Positions 42,301 to 43,595 of a stretch of DNA of 64,000 nt are shown one piece after another. Numbering within the stretch: the first letter of the stretch is position 1; every line of letters begins with the position of its first letter. The DNA is from Spisula solida. Its lineage: Eukaryota > Mollusca > Bivalvia > Venerida > Mactridae. The DNA lies in assembly GCA_947247005.1 (NCBI GenBank), contig OX365955.1:18457322-18521321 (forward strand). The letters run 5' to 3'. The notes below the pieces were generated by a model. It saw only the letters and a program-made list of their open reading frames with translations, did not search any database and was not told where the DNA came from. Made by a program: the position numbers and the translations under genes.

Positions 42301-43543
42301 GAGACACACCCCATCAATTATCATCGGATTTAGCCACACCGCCTGAGTTAATATCAATGTAAATTGCCGTAGCCATGATATAAGTGTGTGTTGGCGACTC
42401 TTTTTTCTACCTGACAGTTTCCTTTATACTGATCGTTAAGATAAATTGTTTTTCTTCGAGTGATAAAGTTAATGTCACTGATTGAATGGTGCTATTTTAG
42501 GCTTATCCATGTTATGTTTAACACACAAAACACGTAACGGTGTAATTTGGAATTACACTTAGTTTCTCTTGATGACTCTCGATGTTATTGCAGAACATAT
42601 CCCCGACCCCCTCCGAAATTTCGGAGAATTAAATCTCGAGACGGCGACTGTTCGCCAAACGTTTAGATACCCCCTTAAGCTAAACATTGTCGATGAGTCG
42701 GTGAGACACCCCGCGGAATACTTATTATCGCATAAGCATCGCCGGTCATTCCTCGAGGCTCTGAGTGCCTTCATACATGACCCCAGCATAAGCCTTGCCA
42801 AAAAAGTTGGCGCGTTATATCTGGAACACCTGAAAGTTTGGTAAAAACAAACTATGTAGTAAAAGTAGGAAGTTCAACGTTGCAAACGTAAGTGAAGGGG
42901 ATTTTAATGCTGAAATGGCTGAGGGAAAGGTAAGGGATTATGCCAAGACTATAGCTACTTGAATACGCAGACAGAAAGATAACAGAAAGATAACAGAAAA
43001 TCAGACAGGGAAAGCAGCACTCAACTTAACCAGCCAAGCACAGAATACATAAAAACGTCACATACCACATTTACACGTGACAATGCCCAACACATAATCA
43101 AACGAGAAAATGAACTGCCCAAGTCCCAGCTGTCAAACAGCTGAATGACCTAGTTTCAGCAATCAAAAAGCTGACTGCCCTGGTTAAAAGTTTTTCCTAG
43201 TTGACGGCTTTCGGTACAATGTGTGATTCGGTTATATACTCTGTTTATCATAATGAAGAAAGCTTACCTTTGTATCTTTTATAACCAGCTCTAACTCATA
43301 GTCATCCAGTAGACCTGATGTGTTCCGGATGCCCTCAAATGCATGTTCGATAATTGACGGAAAGAAGTTAGTGTAACTTGCCCACCAATGGTCGGTGAGT
43401 TCAAACAAAGCGCCGACATAGAGTGGAGTCCTGGCACACCAAAGTGACTGTGATTGTATTATAACCAGTAGAACTCGAAACATTAACGACACCATGTTGA
43501 CCAAGTACAATAATATTCAGCACAACTTCGAGAACATTTTTTT
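197..43543 (-). CDS. GABBR2-like: GABA-B-type (class C) G-protein-coupled receptor subunit, GABBR2-like, 16 visible exons, 3' end off window
   Basis: The span covers all visible exons and introns. Coding exons on the minus strand: 43268-43495, 34672-34809, 33765-33935, 32701-32808, 27739-27804, 26807-27004, 23452-23560, 13187-13311, 12512-12575, 11200-11283, 10424-10574, 3571-3694, 2489-2596, 1785-1907, 1099-1434, 197-314. Every junction is GT-AG and phases agree (0 to exon 6; exon 7 ends phase 1, exon 8 phase 0, exons 9 and 10 phase 1, exon 11 phase 2, then phase 0), giving about 750 residues without a stop. Order: signal peptide (1 to about 20), Venus-flytrap domain (about 24-430), seven helices (about 450-711), cytoplasmic tail. 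GABA-B hallmarks include FLAWETRKVN, LNDAKFIG, LRTWLTSVGF and IIFCTTVCLCIIFVPK. The family senses GABA or related ligands at the plasma membrane as heterodimers coupled to Gi/o. Several residues resemble GABBR2 more than GABBR1, but the flytrap is divergent, so ligand and partner are unknown. Confidence 0.93.
315..1098 (-). other. Intron 15 of the receptor gene
   Basis: AT-rich. Near 896-906 there is a GGTTCGATTCT box like a tRNA B-box, possibly an old SINE. No gene is visible. Confidence 0.6.
1099..1434 (-). CDS. Receptor exon 15 (TM5, TM6, TM7)
   Basis: 112 codons, phase 0; acceptor TTCCTCATTTCAG, donor CCAAAG|GTAAGA. Cys615 in FLYCSNTY is the extracellular loop 2 cysteine. TM5 is FAAIYVYKGLLLAFGLFLAW, followed by ETRKVNVAELNDAKFIG, the diagnostic third intracellular loop of GABA-B receptors. 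TM6 is ACVYNVVIVCVFGVPLAHVL, and TM7 ends SLIIFCTTVCLCIIFVPK. If the donor were unused, the frame would add 37 residues and stop at 988, giving a short-tailed form. Confidence 0.97.
1644..1799 (+). repeat. Two-unit tandem repeat (83 bp) overlapping the exon 14 donor
   Basis: The units begin ACAATGTACC (1644) and ACATTGTACC (1728). A 28-bp stretch is identical at 1688-1715 and 1771-1798; the second copy holds the last 14 nt of exon 14 and its splice donor. Confidence 0.85.
1785..1907 (-). CDS. Receptor exon 14 (TM4)
   Basis: 41 codons, phase 0; acceptor GATTCCCTTGCAG-type tract, donor CAG|GTAATT. HIKDYHLIVMVVVMLVIDCI then ILIPW corresponds to the IKD-x-x-L-x-x-[VI] TM4 block of GABBR2, followed by the start of extracellular loop 2. 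The last 14 nt and the donor recur 83 bp further into the intron. Confidence 0.94.
2203..2267. repeat. Hairpin with 20-bp arms
   Basis: The left arm GAACGCAACGCATTC plus CCCCC pairs with GGGGG plus GAATGCGTTGCGTTC at 2249-2267. It lies in intron 13. Confidence 0.85.
2312..2336 (+). other. Hammerhead-ribozyme-core-like motif, possible Penelope-type remnant
   Basis: CTGAAGA is followed by a GAC/GTC stem and then GAAA, matching the hammerhead core (CUGANGA, stem II, GAAA). A TTTGTTGTTTTG run and AATAAA-like tail follow. Stems I and III are not convincing, so this may be only a fossil or chance. Confidence 0.3.
2489..2596 (-). CDS. Receptor exon 13 (TM3 and intracellular loop 2)
   Basis: 36 codons, phase 0; acceptor ACATTTGTTTCAG, donor AGG|GTATGT. 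LRTWLTSVGFTVLFGALFSK then TYRVYVIFRDYK matches the GABBR2 pattern of RTW, a long helix ending in G-A-[ML]-F-[AS]-K-T-[WY]-R-V, and a basic second loop used in G-protein contact. Confidence 0.96.
2643..2735 (+). repeat. Copy of a dispersed repeat marked by CTCGGCT and CTGCCTTCCCTGTCTGACT
   Basis: The same block recurs at 56850-56935 and 63240-63385 (plus) and at 42985-43060 and 50617-50690 (minus). Confidence 0.8.
2778..3018. mobile_element. MITE with TACGGAGAT termini, intron 12
   Basis: The ends TACGGAGATATTGACG and its near inverse (CGTTAAAATCTCCGTA) frame about 240 bp. The interior (GGAAATCGTGCAATAT, CTCGAGCGT) recurs at 39770-39955, so this is a small repeated family without coding capacity. 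Confidence 0.65.
3460..3522 (-). repeat. tRNA-like SINE head
   Basis: Read on the minus strand, an A-box-like TGGTCGGGTGATTAGG and a B-box-like GGTCGAATACC are spaced as in a tRNA promoter, but the T-arm does not fold. This is a tRNA-derived SINE fragment rather than a gene. Confidence 0.5.
3571..3694 (-). CDS. Receptor exon 12 (TM2)
   Basis: 124 nt, phase 2 to phase 0; acceptor GGTTTATCTATAG, donor ATG|GTAAGT. MKMSSPVMNSIIIVGCMFLY corresponds to the [ILM]-K-[MLN]-S-[SQ]-P-x-[ML]-N-x-[LI] TM2 start of GABA-B receptors. Cys521 near the end is the extracellular TM3 cysteine that normally pairs with loop 2 (Cys615, exon 15). Confidence 0.93.
4333..4354 (+). repeat. Homopolymer of 22 G
   Basis: An uninterrupted G22 run on the plus strand (C22 in the receptor transcript). 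It is able to form a G-quadruplex; its length is probably polymorphic or imprecisely assembled. Confidence 0.95.
5325..5429. repeat. Long palindrome: 40-bp arms, 25-bp GC-rich spacer
   Basis: The arms 5325-5364 and 5390-5429 pair with about one mismatch and are very AT-rich. The spacer 5365-5389 is purine-rich GCGGAGCGAGCGAAGCG-type sequence. This could be a foldback transposon or replication-induced hairpin. Confidence 0.9.
6058..6200 (+). repeat. Degenerate tRNA-derived SINE
   Basis: TGGTCTAGCTGTAAGG resembles a tRNA A-box, and CGGTTTTGAAAA at the expected distance is a decayed B-box. It does not fold as a tRNA. Confidence 0.4.
6820..10241 (+). mobile_element. LINE (non-LTR retrotransposon), 5'-truncated within the endonuclease domain
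   Basis: The element carries the end of the endonuclease, a full reverse transcriptase, a cysteine-rich C-terminus and a 3' UTR to AAATGAGACGAAATAAAG and (AT)n at about 10241. The 3' UTR block TACGGTCTGACCGGGGTGAT is shared with the minus-strand copy at 14642-16895, proving a family. It lies in intron 11 of the receptor gene, antisense to it. The exact 5' junction is not resolved; the open frame begins after a stop at 6817. Confidence 0.9.
6892..9789 (+). CDS. LINE ORF2-type endonuclease (partial) and reverse transcriptase
   Basis: 966 codons from the first ATG with no internal stop. The N-terminus has only the last endonuclease motifs: LNGRNGDCN, SSVVDY and PDHSLLSW. RT motifs follow: GKACGIDELPAEVL, PIPKSS with YRGIAL, the first catalytic Asp in AFIDFKKAYD, GLRQGCILSPLLFNLFINDL, and the catalytic box YADD at about residues 559-562. 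Near the C-terminus CQNC, EDEAH and SC form a zinc-knuckle-like pattern seen in many LINEs. No RNase H was seen. The clade was not determined. The RT makes DNA from the element's RNA at the nicked target, but loss of most of the endonuclease should prevent self-mobilisation. The intact frame implies a recent insertion. Confidence 0.92.
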   Translation: MCMLNGRNGDCNNFTSVSVKGSSVVDYCIVPHENLSCFKDFAVTLTSDLINSCGDIEVLAPTSIPDHSLLSWNIITGVCNTNETCSSFRNFDKFDLSSINNDFMSDDSVLIEINQLIHRLEQGSTNQVSIDTVYNEWCSIVKDSMYANIPYKKIGKYSNFRKRRPGKPWWNDKLTELWSKQCTAERNWLKCCNRNEKIVLKSEYVQMRKLFDREVQRSKRHHWYNMQCELLKECDVNPNKFWQSIGKIGVRQSKSKCIPEEVVLQDGSVSTCINDVLSKWKNDFSSLFVDNNVHAELNVGNNENNSNMAFNDNISLVEVANAASKAKLGKACGIDELPAEVLCNDTAIYFLHVLFNLCFKNSIVPSLWGRCIINPIPKSSTLDPRDPLAYRGIALASSVYKIYCRILNDRLSKWSENNDIVVDEQNGFRKNRGTIDQISSLTSIVETRNKLKLSTFTAFIDFKKAYDYINRSLLWNRLVDLGINGRMLQAIKSLYTSVSSCVRVNSYNTDWFDVKSGLRQGCILSPLLFNLFINDLAIYLKSFNIGVSIGNETVCILLYADDIVILAENEHDLQLLLSALNDWCTRNQMSINVNKSNVVHFRTLSTPRSIVVFKVGDNVLNYTMQYTYLGLVLHEHLDYSITAKMVAQSAGRALGLLIAKCKLIGGVPYNVFTKLYDTVVWPVISYGAAIWGNKTFSCINTIHNRAMRFFLGVGKYTPNAAVSGDMGWTPPFIRQWKTISTFWSRLSTTNSSRLNKRIALWANQQPIKCKNWYYIVKKQFCDIHLNQFCDISVPIPKSSFVIQVSDNLFYKYVNDWYSSINSITGVSGRGRNKLRTYCTFKHSYEVENYCNILLPLRHRSAFCKFRCGVAPIRIETGRYEGLPLTERICQNCQVLEDEAHVLLSCDLYTDLRNTLYEQVATICPDFYSLNDLMKLRVLFTEKNALRICAKTCFMILQRRHFYLCK
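10371..10462 (+). repeat. Two-unit 46-bp tandem duplication spanning the exon 11 donor
   Basis: Units 10371-10416 and 10417-10462 differ at five positions, all transitions. The second unit is the true end of exon 11 plus donor; the first is an intronic copy that retains an identical donor but has a TAA where the exon has CAA. Confidence 0.92.
10424..10574 (-). CDS. Receptor exon 11 (linker and TM1)
   Basis: 151 nt, phase 1 to phase 2; acceptor TGTCCTTGTAG, donor CAAAG|GTAAGT. DGTVPEDHFTYDENLVSTSG is the short linker; GABA-B receptors lack the cysteine-rich domain of other class C receptors, as seen here. The helix runs VAFGCVVTTVCCGL to ACAFLAFNIYY, ending in basic RKQR. The last 40 or so nt with the donor are repeated immediately downstream. 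Confidence 0.92.
10575..11199 (-). other. Intron 10
   Basis: No gene or clear repeat is visible; open stretches on both strands lack family motifs. Confidence 0.5.
11200..11283 (-). CDS. Receptor exon 10 (end of flytrap)
   Basis: 84 nt, phase 1 to phase 1; acceptor TTTTTAATTTAAG, donor CCAG|GTATTA. It encodes DVASFDPRTQYLTW and SDIWPG. This matches the final Y-D-x-x-x-x-x-L-x-W and W-x-G-x-x-P segment before the first membrane helix. Confidence 0.88.
11745..12215 (+). repeat. Dispersed repeat, about 470 bp (copy 1)
   Basis: It shares ordered blocks with 47935-48450, for example TTGAGAATCATATAGAAC and ATTTGCATATT, then CTTCATATAACT and CGCGCATGCG, in the same orientation. It has no ORF and the class is unknown. 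Confidence 0.75.
12512..12575 (-). CDS. Receptor exon 9 (flytrap, GPVSFDESG)
   Basis: 64 nt, phase 0 to phase 1; acceptor ATATTATTGTAG, donor CGAA|GTAAGA. GPVSFDESGFRVGETFIKQ matches the G-x-V-x-F-D-x-x-G-x-R strand turn shared by natriuretic-receptor-like flytrap domains. Confidence 0.92.
12576..13186 (-). other. Intron 8
   Basis: AT-rich, with no recognisable gene or repeat. Confidence 0.5.
13187..13311 (-). CDS. Receptor exon 8 (flytrap)
   Basis: 125 nt entering in phase 1 and leaving in phase 0; acceptor TCTATTGCAG, donor TCG|GTAAGT. LQDFNYSNAHLDCM and EVAFDGVS correspond to the family's LxDFNY and F-x-G-V-[ST]-G elements. There are N-glycosylation sites at N342 (NHS) and N359 (NYS). 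Confidence 0.92.
13480..13625 (+). repeat. Left arm of a widely spaced inverted repeat
   Basis: About 150 bp (TAGCGAGGG, CAGCTGAGATCCTG, TTACCATGGAAATA, CACCCCGTCCTAATA) recur inverted at 16967-17110. They may be terminal repeats of one ~3.6-kb DNA transposon into which the LINE copy inserted, or two independent opposed copies. Confidence 0.8.
14095..14193 (-). repeat. Hairpin-ended repeat, copy 1
   Basis: The perfect 15-bp-arm hairpin CTACAGTGCAGGATA / TATCCTGCACTGTAG lies at 14160-14193, followed on the minus strand by sequence also present at 42274-42345 (ATTCCTTTGAAAA). Confidence 0.85.
14642..16895 (-). mobile_element. Decayed LINE copy of the same family
   Basis: 5'-truncated within the RT, with the same 3' UTR block (14955-14975) and same 3' end as the plus-strand LINE. 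It lies within receptor intron 7, in the same orientation as the receptor gene. Confidence 0.9.
15131..16880 (-). pseudogene. LINE reverse transcriptase, disabled
   Basis: The frame starts in PIPKSS near 16860 and runs through YKIYC, the catalytic Asp in AFIDFINAYD, GLRQGCSLSPLLFNL and YADD. It is broken by two in-frame stops: a TAG at 15905-15907 after YRSSI and a TAA four codons later. The same frame resumes with NRAMRYYLGVGKYTPN through the cysteine-rich end (CQIC, ENELHVLLYC). A frameshift near 15150 ends it early. The RT finger region and the whole endonuclease are missing. Confidence 0.9.
16967..17110 (-). repeat. Right arm of the inverted repeat matching 13480-13625
   Basis: Contains TATTTCCATGGTAA, CAGGATCTCAGCTG and TAGGACGGGGTG, the inverse of the left arm, about 85% alike by eye. 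Confidence 0.8.
17705..18690 (+). pseudogene. Gag-like protein of the YR retroelement, frameshifted
   Basis: The ATG at 17705 opens a frame of about 300 codons with a basic, proline- and glutamine-rich N-terminus (MPRGVGRRQPPARIVL), then a helical central region (LVAHVPTSLKLKICKGEY). It stops at 18610. The adjoining frame continues with CNEFNTGNCTWPNCRFPH, a C-x7-C-x4-C-x3-H finger typical of gag ends in DIRS/Ngaro elements, so a frameshift lies near 18590. Its role would be RNA binding and particle formation. Confidence 0.8.
18863..19200 (+). pseudogene. Reverse transcriptase N-terminal fragment of the YR element
   Basis: GFTSGFPVQYTGPRGP, NLRSTLLNPE, AGRVAGPF and SPIGLVPKKTPGD are the start of a DIRS-type RT. 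The sequence then jumps within about 40 bases to the region just before RNase H. The palm domain with the catalytic Asp pair is missing, an internal deletion I estimate at several hundred bases from usual family layout. Confidence 0.85.
19200..19798 (+). pseudogene. RNase H domain of the YR element
   Basis: LFSDSAGGDNLGFGIFFNGR (first catalytic Asp), then an in-frame stop after AKWPESW, then DITGLELFPILVAL (Glu), KVKFNCDNIAVVNILNK (Asp) and ANHVPGRYNEICDALSRFQ. This is the RNase H-like fold following RT in DIRS/Ngaro elements. Confidence 0.85.
19832..20656 (+). pseudogene. Tyrosine recombinase of the YR element, two frameshifts
   Basis: The SAM-like N-terminus has KSISTYVDGINYLHKLHG. The catalytic core has the first Arg in YFGLFRVSELV; after a frameshift near 20300 comes GPLFIHSDGTPV; after another near 20470 come HSFRIGRATDLARQG (HxxR), LGRW and VELYIRKYRQF with the nucleophile Tyr. 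The catalytic R-H-R-(W)-Y set is therefore recognisable but split over three frames. It would have inserted the circular cDNA. Confidence 0.88.
20740..21306 (+). pseudogene. SGNH/GDSL-type hydrolase domain of the YR element, frameshifted
   Basis: Block I is DIWIVGDSI (nucleophile Ser in GDS). The frame changes near 20870, then ILVINLGGNDL gives block III (G-x-N-D). A second break near 21120-21165 is followed by FFRPDGIHLNDVGLEFF, which is block V (D-x-x-H). Ser, Asn, Asp and His of an SGNH hydrolase are all visible. Such domains accompany some Ngaro and CR1 elements; the substrate in the life cycle is not known. Confidence 0.8.
21640..21800 (+). repeat. 40-bp minisatellite at the 3' side of the YR element
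   Basis: About four units of a TTGTGTATTCACTGTCACGG / CTTGTGGCACAGTAAGTTG pattern, with single-base drift, plus a loose copy at 21950-21975 (CCACGGCTTGTGG). Each unit carries a CCACGGCTTGTGG-like imperfect palindrome. Confidence 0.9.
22043..22400 (+). mobile_element. Tandem-core non-autonomous element (pearl/Helentron-like)
   Basis: It begins AGTCCCCTACCGGTTT and ends with the inverse ACCGGTAGGGGACT in a near-perfect hairpin (22370-22400). Between are two 144-bp tandem units (TTTCTGTTGCCATAG at 22073 and 22217) and a GACGGACGGACGG microsatellite. Non-coding. Confidence 0.75.
22401..22928 (+). other. Intron 7 spacer
   Basis: No gene or clear repeat was recognised. Confidence 0.5.
22929..23190 (+). 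repeat. Tandem array of copies of the exon 7 end and donor
   Basis: Copies of CCTACCCAAAGCCAGGGCCC followed by ATGCAGTAT lie at 22933, 23030, 23121 and (degenerate) 23167; the true exon end is 23447-23478. The intervening part (GTTTATTATGTAGACCATAT) repeats with a ~95-bp period. Confidence 0.9.
23187..23415. mobile_element. MITE with CCGATCTCCCGA terminal inverted repeats
   Basis: Left CCGATCTCCCGA, right TCGGGAGATCGG, with further inverted similarity inside (AATCTCATCTCA). It splits one of the exon-7-end copies, so it arrived after that duplication. Confidence 0.75.
23452..23560 (-). CDS. Receptor exon 7 (flytrap, YD-x-x-W motif)
   Basis: 36 codons plus one base; acceptor TTTATTTCAG, donor TTGG|GTAGGA. 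YDTAWALAL is the conserved Y-D-x-[IV]-W-x-[LI]-A-x-[AT]-L helix of class C flytrap domains. The last 22 nt of the exon with its donor recur several times in the intron just downstream (22933-23190; see findings). Confidence 0.9.
23941..24238. mobile_element. MITE with ~53-bp inverted ends and an internal perfect hairpin
   Basis: The ends CCAGTGTAGCAATACCAC and GTGGTATTGCTACACTGG continue inverted to AGAAATTTGT on both sides. A flanking CTT on each side may be the target duplication. A perfect 18-bp-arm hairpin CCATTACCCTGTGAAACC lies at 24128-24175. Confidence 0.85.
24239..25470. other. Intron 6 spacer left of the foldback element
   Basis: A basic 78-residue open frame at 25101-25334 has no recognised motif and is probably chance. 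Nothing else was seen. Confidence 0.4.
25475..26215. mobile_element. Foldback DNA element, ~290-bp arms
   Basis: The left arm (25475 to about 25765) and right arm (about 26020-26215) are inverted copies: outer ACAGGCCTAAGGAATT versus AATTTCTTAGGTCTGT, middle CATCATCCGG versus CCGGATGATG, inner CCGTATTCGAGTGGCTGTTT and its inverse. The arms are not fully continuous. The AT-rich middle is unique. A minus-strand frame in the right arm (26134-26355) is not a gene. Confidence 0.85.
26807..27004 (-). CDS. Receptor exon 6 (flytrap lobe 2)
   Basis: 66 codons, phase 0; acceptor TTTGTATTACAG, donor GGAAAG|GTAAAT. AYKQGLYGNSFVWILTGPF is the GABA-B signature of a YGxxYVW helix-strand turn. IDCTIEEI supplies Cys272. 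The WY(A)DNWW segment of vertebrate receptors is here MYTNWL, one of the ligand-cleft regions that has diverged. Confidence 0.93.
27005..27738 (-). other. Intron 5
   Basis: No gene or repeat was recognised. Confidence 0.5.
27739..27804 (-). CDS. Receptor exon 5 (flytrap, 22 codons)
   Basis: A short exon with acceptor TTTATTTCTTTCAG and donor GAG|GTATAG. It encodes QFDVRIIMGSF and PLIFCE, matching the GABA-B D-[AV]-R-I-I-x-G-x-F strand and the F-C-E helix. Cys236 is one half of the second flytrap disulfide; its partner Cys272 is in exon 6. Confidence 0.9.
28030..29252 (-). pseudogene. Reverse-transcriptase remnant of an L1/Tx1-like LINE
   Basis: On the minus strand DYKIAAKCIAYRIK, ITEDQSGFIKDRYLGEKF, a stop, then SDFQKAFDSLDHNFIWKTL resemble RT motifs of L1/Tx1-type elements. 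Further on come SWRKRNMTMIGKITVLKTN and LKMADIWSPNKALNAS, the usual thumb-region blocks. It has multiple stops and indels. It is a different family from the LINE at 6820. It lies in intron 4 of the receptor. Confidence 0.8.
29253..30331. other. Intron 4 spacer
   Basis: Short plus-strand frames at 29258-29661 have a doubled GCCCCTATTTGTTTGCTG but no family motif. No gene was recognised. Confidence 0.4.
30332..30559. mobile_element. MITE family E, copy 1
   Basis: The ends GGCTTAGAATCAGAAGGTTG and CAACCTTCTCATTCTAAGCC frame a ~228-bp element also found at 31807, 48441 and 52948. The interior shares CTGCATCACGAGGCGCTTCT and TTTTCATAAGTAAAGAG. Confidence 0.88.
31807..32046. mobile_element. MITE family E, copy 2 (opposite interior orientation)
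   Basis: The ends TCGCTGGCTTAGAATAAGAA and TTCTCATTCTTAGCCAGCGA are flanked by TA on both sides. The interior is inverted relative to copy 1. Confidence 0.88.
32160..32460 (+). repeat. 3' end of a retroposon
   Basis: GGCCTTTGGCCTATAGATAC then AATAAACTTACTTACTTA looks like a LINE/SINE 3' tail with an (ACTT)n repeat. The GTAAGTAA microsatellite at 32521-32562 may be related. Confidence 0.45.
32701..32808 (-). CDS. Receptor exon 4 (flytrap)
   Basis: 36 codons, phase 0; acceptor TTTATTTCAG, donor AAG|GTATAT. It encodes FHELVTNNNFTLVTSAVVSD and ends in DAIERLK. This matches the position and pattern of the family's helix-strand unit before the [KD]-x-R-I-I strand. Confidence 0.85.
33385..33450 (-). 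repeat. tRNA-derived SINE head with intact pol III boxes
   Basis: On the minus strand, TAGCCGAGTGGT (A-box) and GGTTCGAATCC (perfect B-box) are spaced as in tRNAs. The acceptor and T stems do not pair, so it is not a functional tRNA. Confidence 0.6.
33765..33935 (-). CDS. Receptor exon 3 (flytrap lobe 1, ligand-cleft region)
   Basis: 57 codons, phase 0 at both ends; acceptor TTTTTCTTCAG, donor ATATCA|GTAAGT. LSYVATTASTADQDLFPTL corresponds to the family segment LS-[YF]-x-[AS]-[ST]-[ST]-P that lines the ligand cleft, followed by the NP-x-R and W-x-[RK]-[VI] segment (YFSWTRVGTI). The proline usually found after the Ser/Thr pair is replaced. Confidence 0.92.
34672..34809 (-). CDS. Receptor exon 2 (flytrap lobe 1)
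   Basis: 46 codons, phase 0 at both ends; acceptor TTTATTACCAG, donor GAG|GTAATG. It encodes GKNGYAAKLMTDLL and VAILGPSLSDELT. In the family this segment follows a D-[ST]-K-C-D motif and contains a GxxC loop, and the two cysteines form a disulfide. Here the positions read Gly (about residue 77) and Ser/Leu (about 103-104), so both cysteines are absent. Confidence 0.9.
34893..35853. mobile_element. Non-autonomous DNA transposon, 28-bp terminal inverted repeats
   Basis: Left TGGCGTCGAGCGCAGGAAAA then CGGCCCTTA; right TAAGGGCCC then TTTTCCTGCGCTCGACGCCA. It is about 960 bp with no long ORF, and holds a hairpin CCATGTTTTAT / ATAAAACATGG at 35018-35046. CACAAT lies outside both ends. It sits in receptor intron 1, close to exon 2. 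Confidence 0.88.
36049..36264. mobile_element. Mariner-type MITE with TA target duplication
   Basis: The ends CGAGGGGTGTTCGAAAA and TTTTCGAACACCCCTCG are flanked by TA on both sides; 216 bp. The plus-strand frame inside is not a gene. Confidence 0.88.
36265..38080. other. Intron 1 spacer
   Basis: Contains A-rich tracts (36840-36870) and the hammerhead-core-like motif at 36899. No gene. Confidence 0.5.
36899..36920 (+). other. Hammerhead-ribozyme-core-like motif
   Basis: CTGATGA, then a GGC/GCC stem closed by a GCAA loop, then GAAA, fits the hammerhead core. A GTC triplet follows at about 36945 as a possible cleavage site, but I could not pair a good stem III or stem I. Penelope-like retroelements carry such ribozymes; no Penelope RT is visible nearby. 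Confidence 0.35.
38088..38325 (+). repeat. 34-bp minisatellite, seven units
   Basis: The unit is TGTTTATGTTTCCAGCACAT followed by GCATTGGACATATT, with drift. The open frames it creates on both strands are a by-product of the repeat. Confidence 0.93.
38490..38877 (-). mobile_element. tRNA-derived SINE, near full length
   Basis: On the minus strand it starts AGCGGTGATAGTTCAGTGGT (tRNA-like head; anticodon-stem-like CTGG...CCAG, degenerate B-box GGTCCAATCC), continues through a conserved body, and ends GGGCGCTATATAAATC and a TTTATTTATTTAAA tail. Confidence 0.8.
38878..41180. other. Intron 1 spacer
   Basis: Holds a second copy (39770-39955) of the repeat in the MITE at 2778. No gene was recognised. 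Confidence 0.5.
41181..41690 (+). repeat. 18-bp minisatellite, about 28 units
   Basis: The unit is AAATGTATCTGTTGCACG with variants (GTACAA, GCGCGA, GAATCT). Because 18 is a multiple of three and the unit lacks stops in several frames, it is open in at least four frames on both strands (for example NVSVAR repeats). A higher-order mix of GTC and GTT units marks the left half; the right half is homogeneous. Confidence 0.95.
41993..42040. repeat. Hairpin with GC-rich loop
   Basis: GGTTGTCTTATTTTGTC pairs with GACAAAATAAACAACC around AGGGCGTAGCCC; about 20-bp arms with one or two mismatches. Confidence 0.85.
42244..42345 (+). repeat. Hairpin-ended repeat, copy 2
   Basis: TACAGTGCAGG / CCCTGCACTGTA hairpin at 42244-42273, followed by the same ATTCCTTTGAAAA flank as the minus-strand copy at 14095-14193. 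Confidence 0.85.
42563..42844 (+). CDS. Exon-like open frame, unknown protein (91 residues)
   Basis: The first ATG is at 42572 and the stop at 42842. The frame is richer in GC than its surroundings and reads like real protein (EHIPDPLRNFGELNLE, HKHRRSFLEALSAFIH, LAKKVGALYLEHLK), a helical amphipathic pattern. An acceptor (CACTTAG, 42562) and a possible donor (TTTG|GTAAAA, about 42838) flank it, so it may be an exon of a plus-strand gene or a retroposed fragment inside receptor intron 1. The 16-bp palindrome CTCCGAAATTTCGGAG lies inside. I do not recognise the family. Confidence 0.35.
   Translation, partial: FLLMTLDVIAEHIPDPLRNFGELNLETATVRQTFRYPLKLNIVDESVRHPAEYLLSHKHRRSFLEALSAFIHDPSISLAKKVGALYLEHLKVW
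42985..43060 (-). repeat. Copy of the CTCGGCT/CTGACT dispersed repeat
   Basis: TCAGACAGGGAAAGCAGCAC then TCAACTTAACCAGCC matches 50617-50690 in the same orientation. It is the inverse of 2643-2735. Confidence 0.8.
43268..43543 (-). CDS. Receptor exon 1: 5' UTR end, start codon, signal peptide, first flytrap strand
   Basis: The ATG is at 43493-43495 in good context (AACATGG). The first 76 codons end in phase 0 at an AAAG|GTAAGC donor. Residues 1 to about 20 form a hydrophobic signal peptide (MVSLMFRVLLVIIQSQSLWC). TPLYVGALFEL is the usual opening strand of class C flytrap domains. An N-glycosylation site lies at N58 (NTS). Upstream of the ATG a TTTATATTTCAG acceptor at 43544-43545 suggests that this exon starts at 43543 with a 48-nt leader, so an earlier non-coding exon should exist. 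The leader holds an upstream ATG at 43535-43537 that opens a six-codon reading frame closing before the main start. This could dampen translation; that is inference. Confidence 0.88.
43535..43537 (-). promoter_or_regulatory. Upstream ATG of a six-codon uORF in the receptor leader
   Basis: This ATG opens a short frame ending TGA at 43517-43519, before the main ATG at 43495. It is a potential translation attenuator. Confidence 0.5.
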
Positions 43544-43595
43544 CTGAAATATAAAGACAATCTTGTACCAGGTTGATGTGCTAATAATCTTGTAG

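Noticed and set aside
43508..43510. TTG as start codon of the receptor
   Set aside because: The ATG at 43495 has a better context and gives a proper signal peptide.
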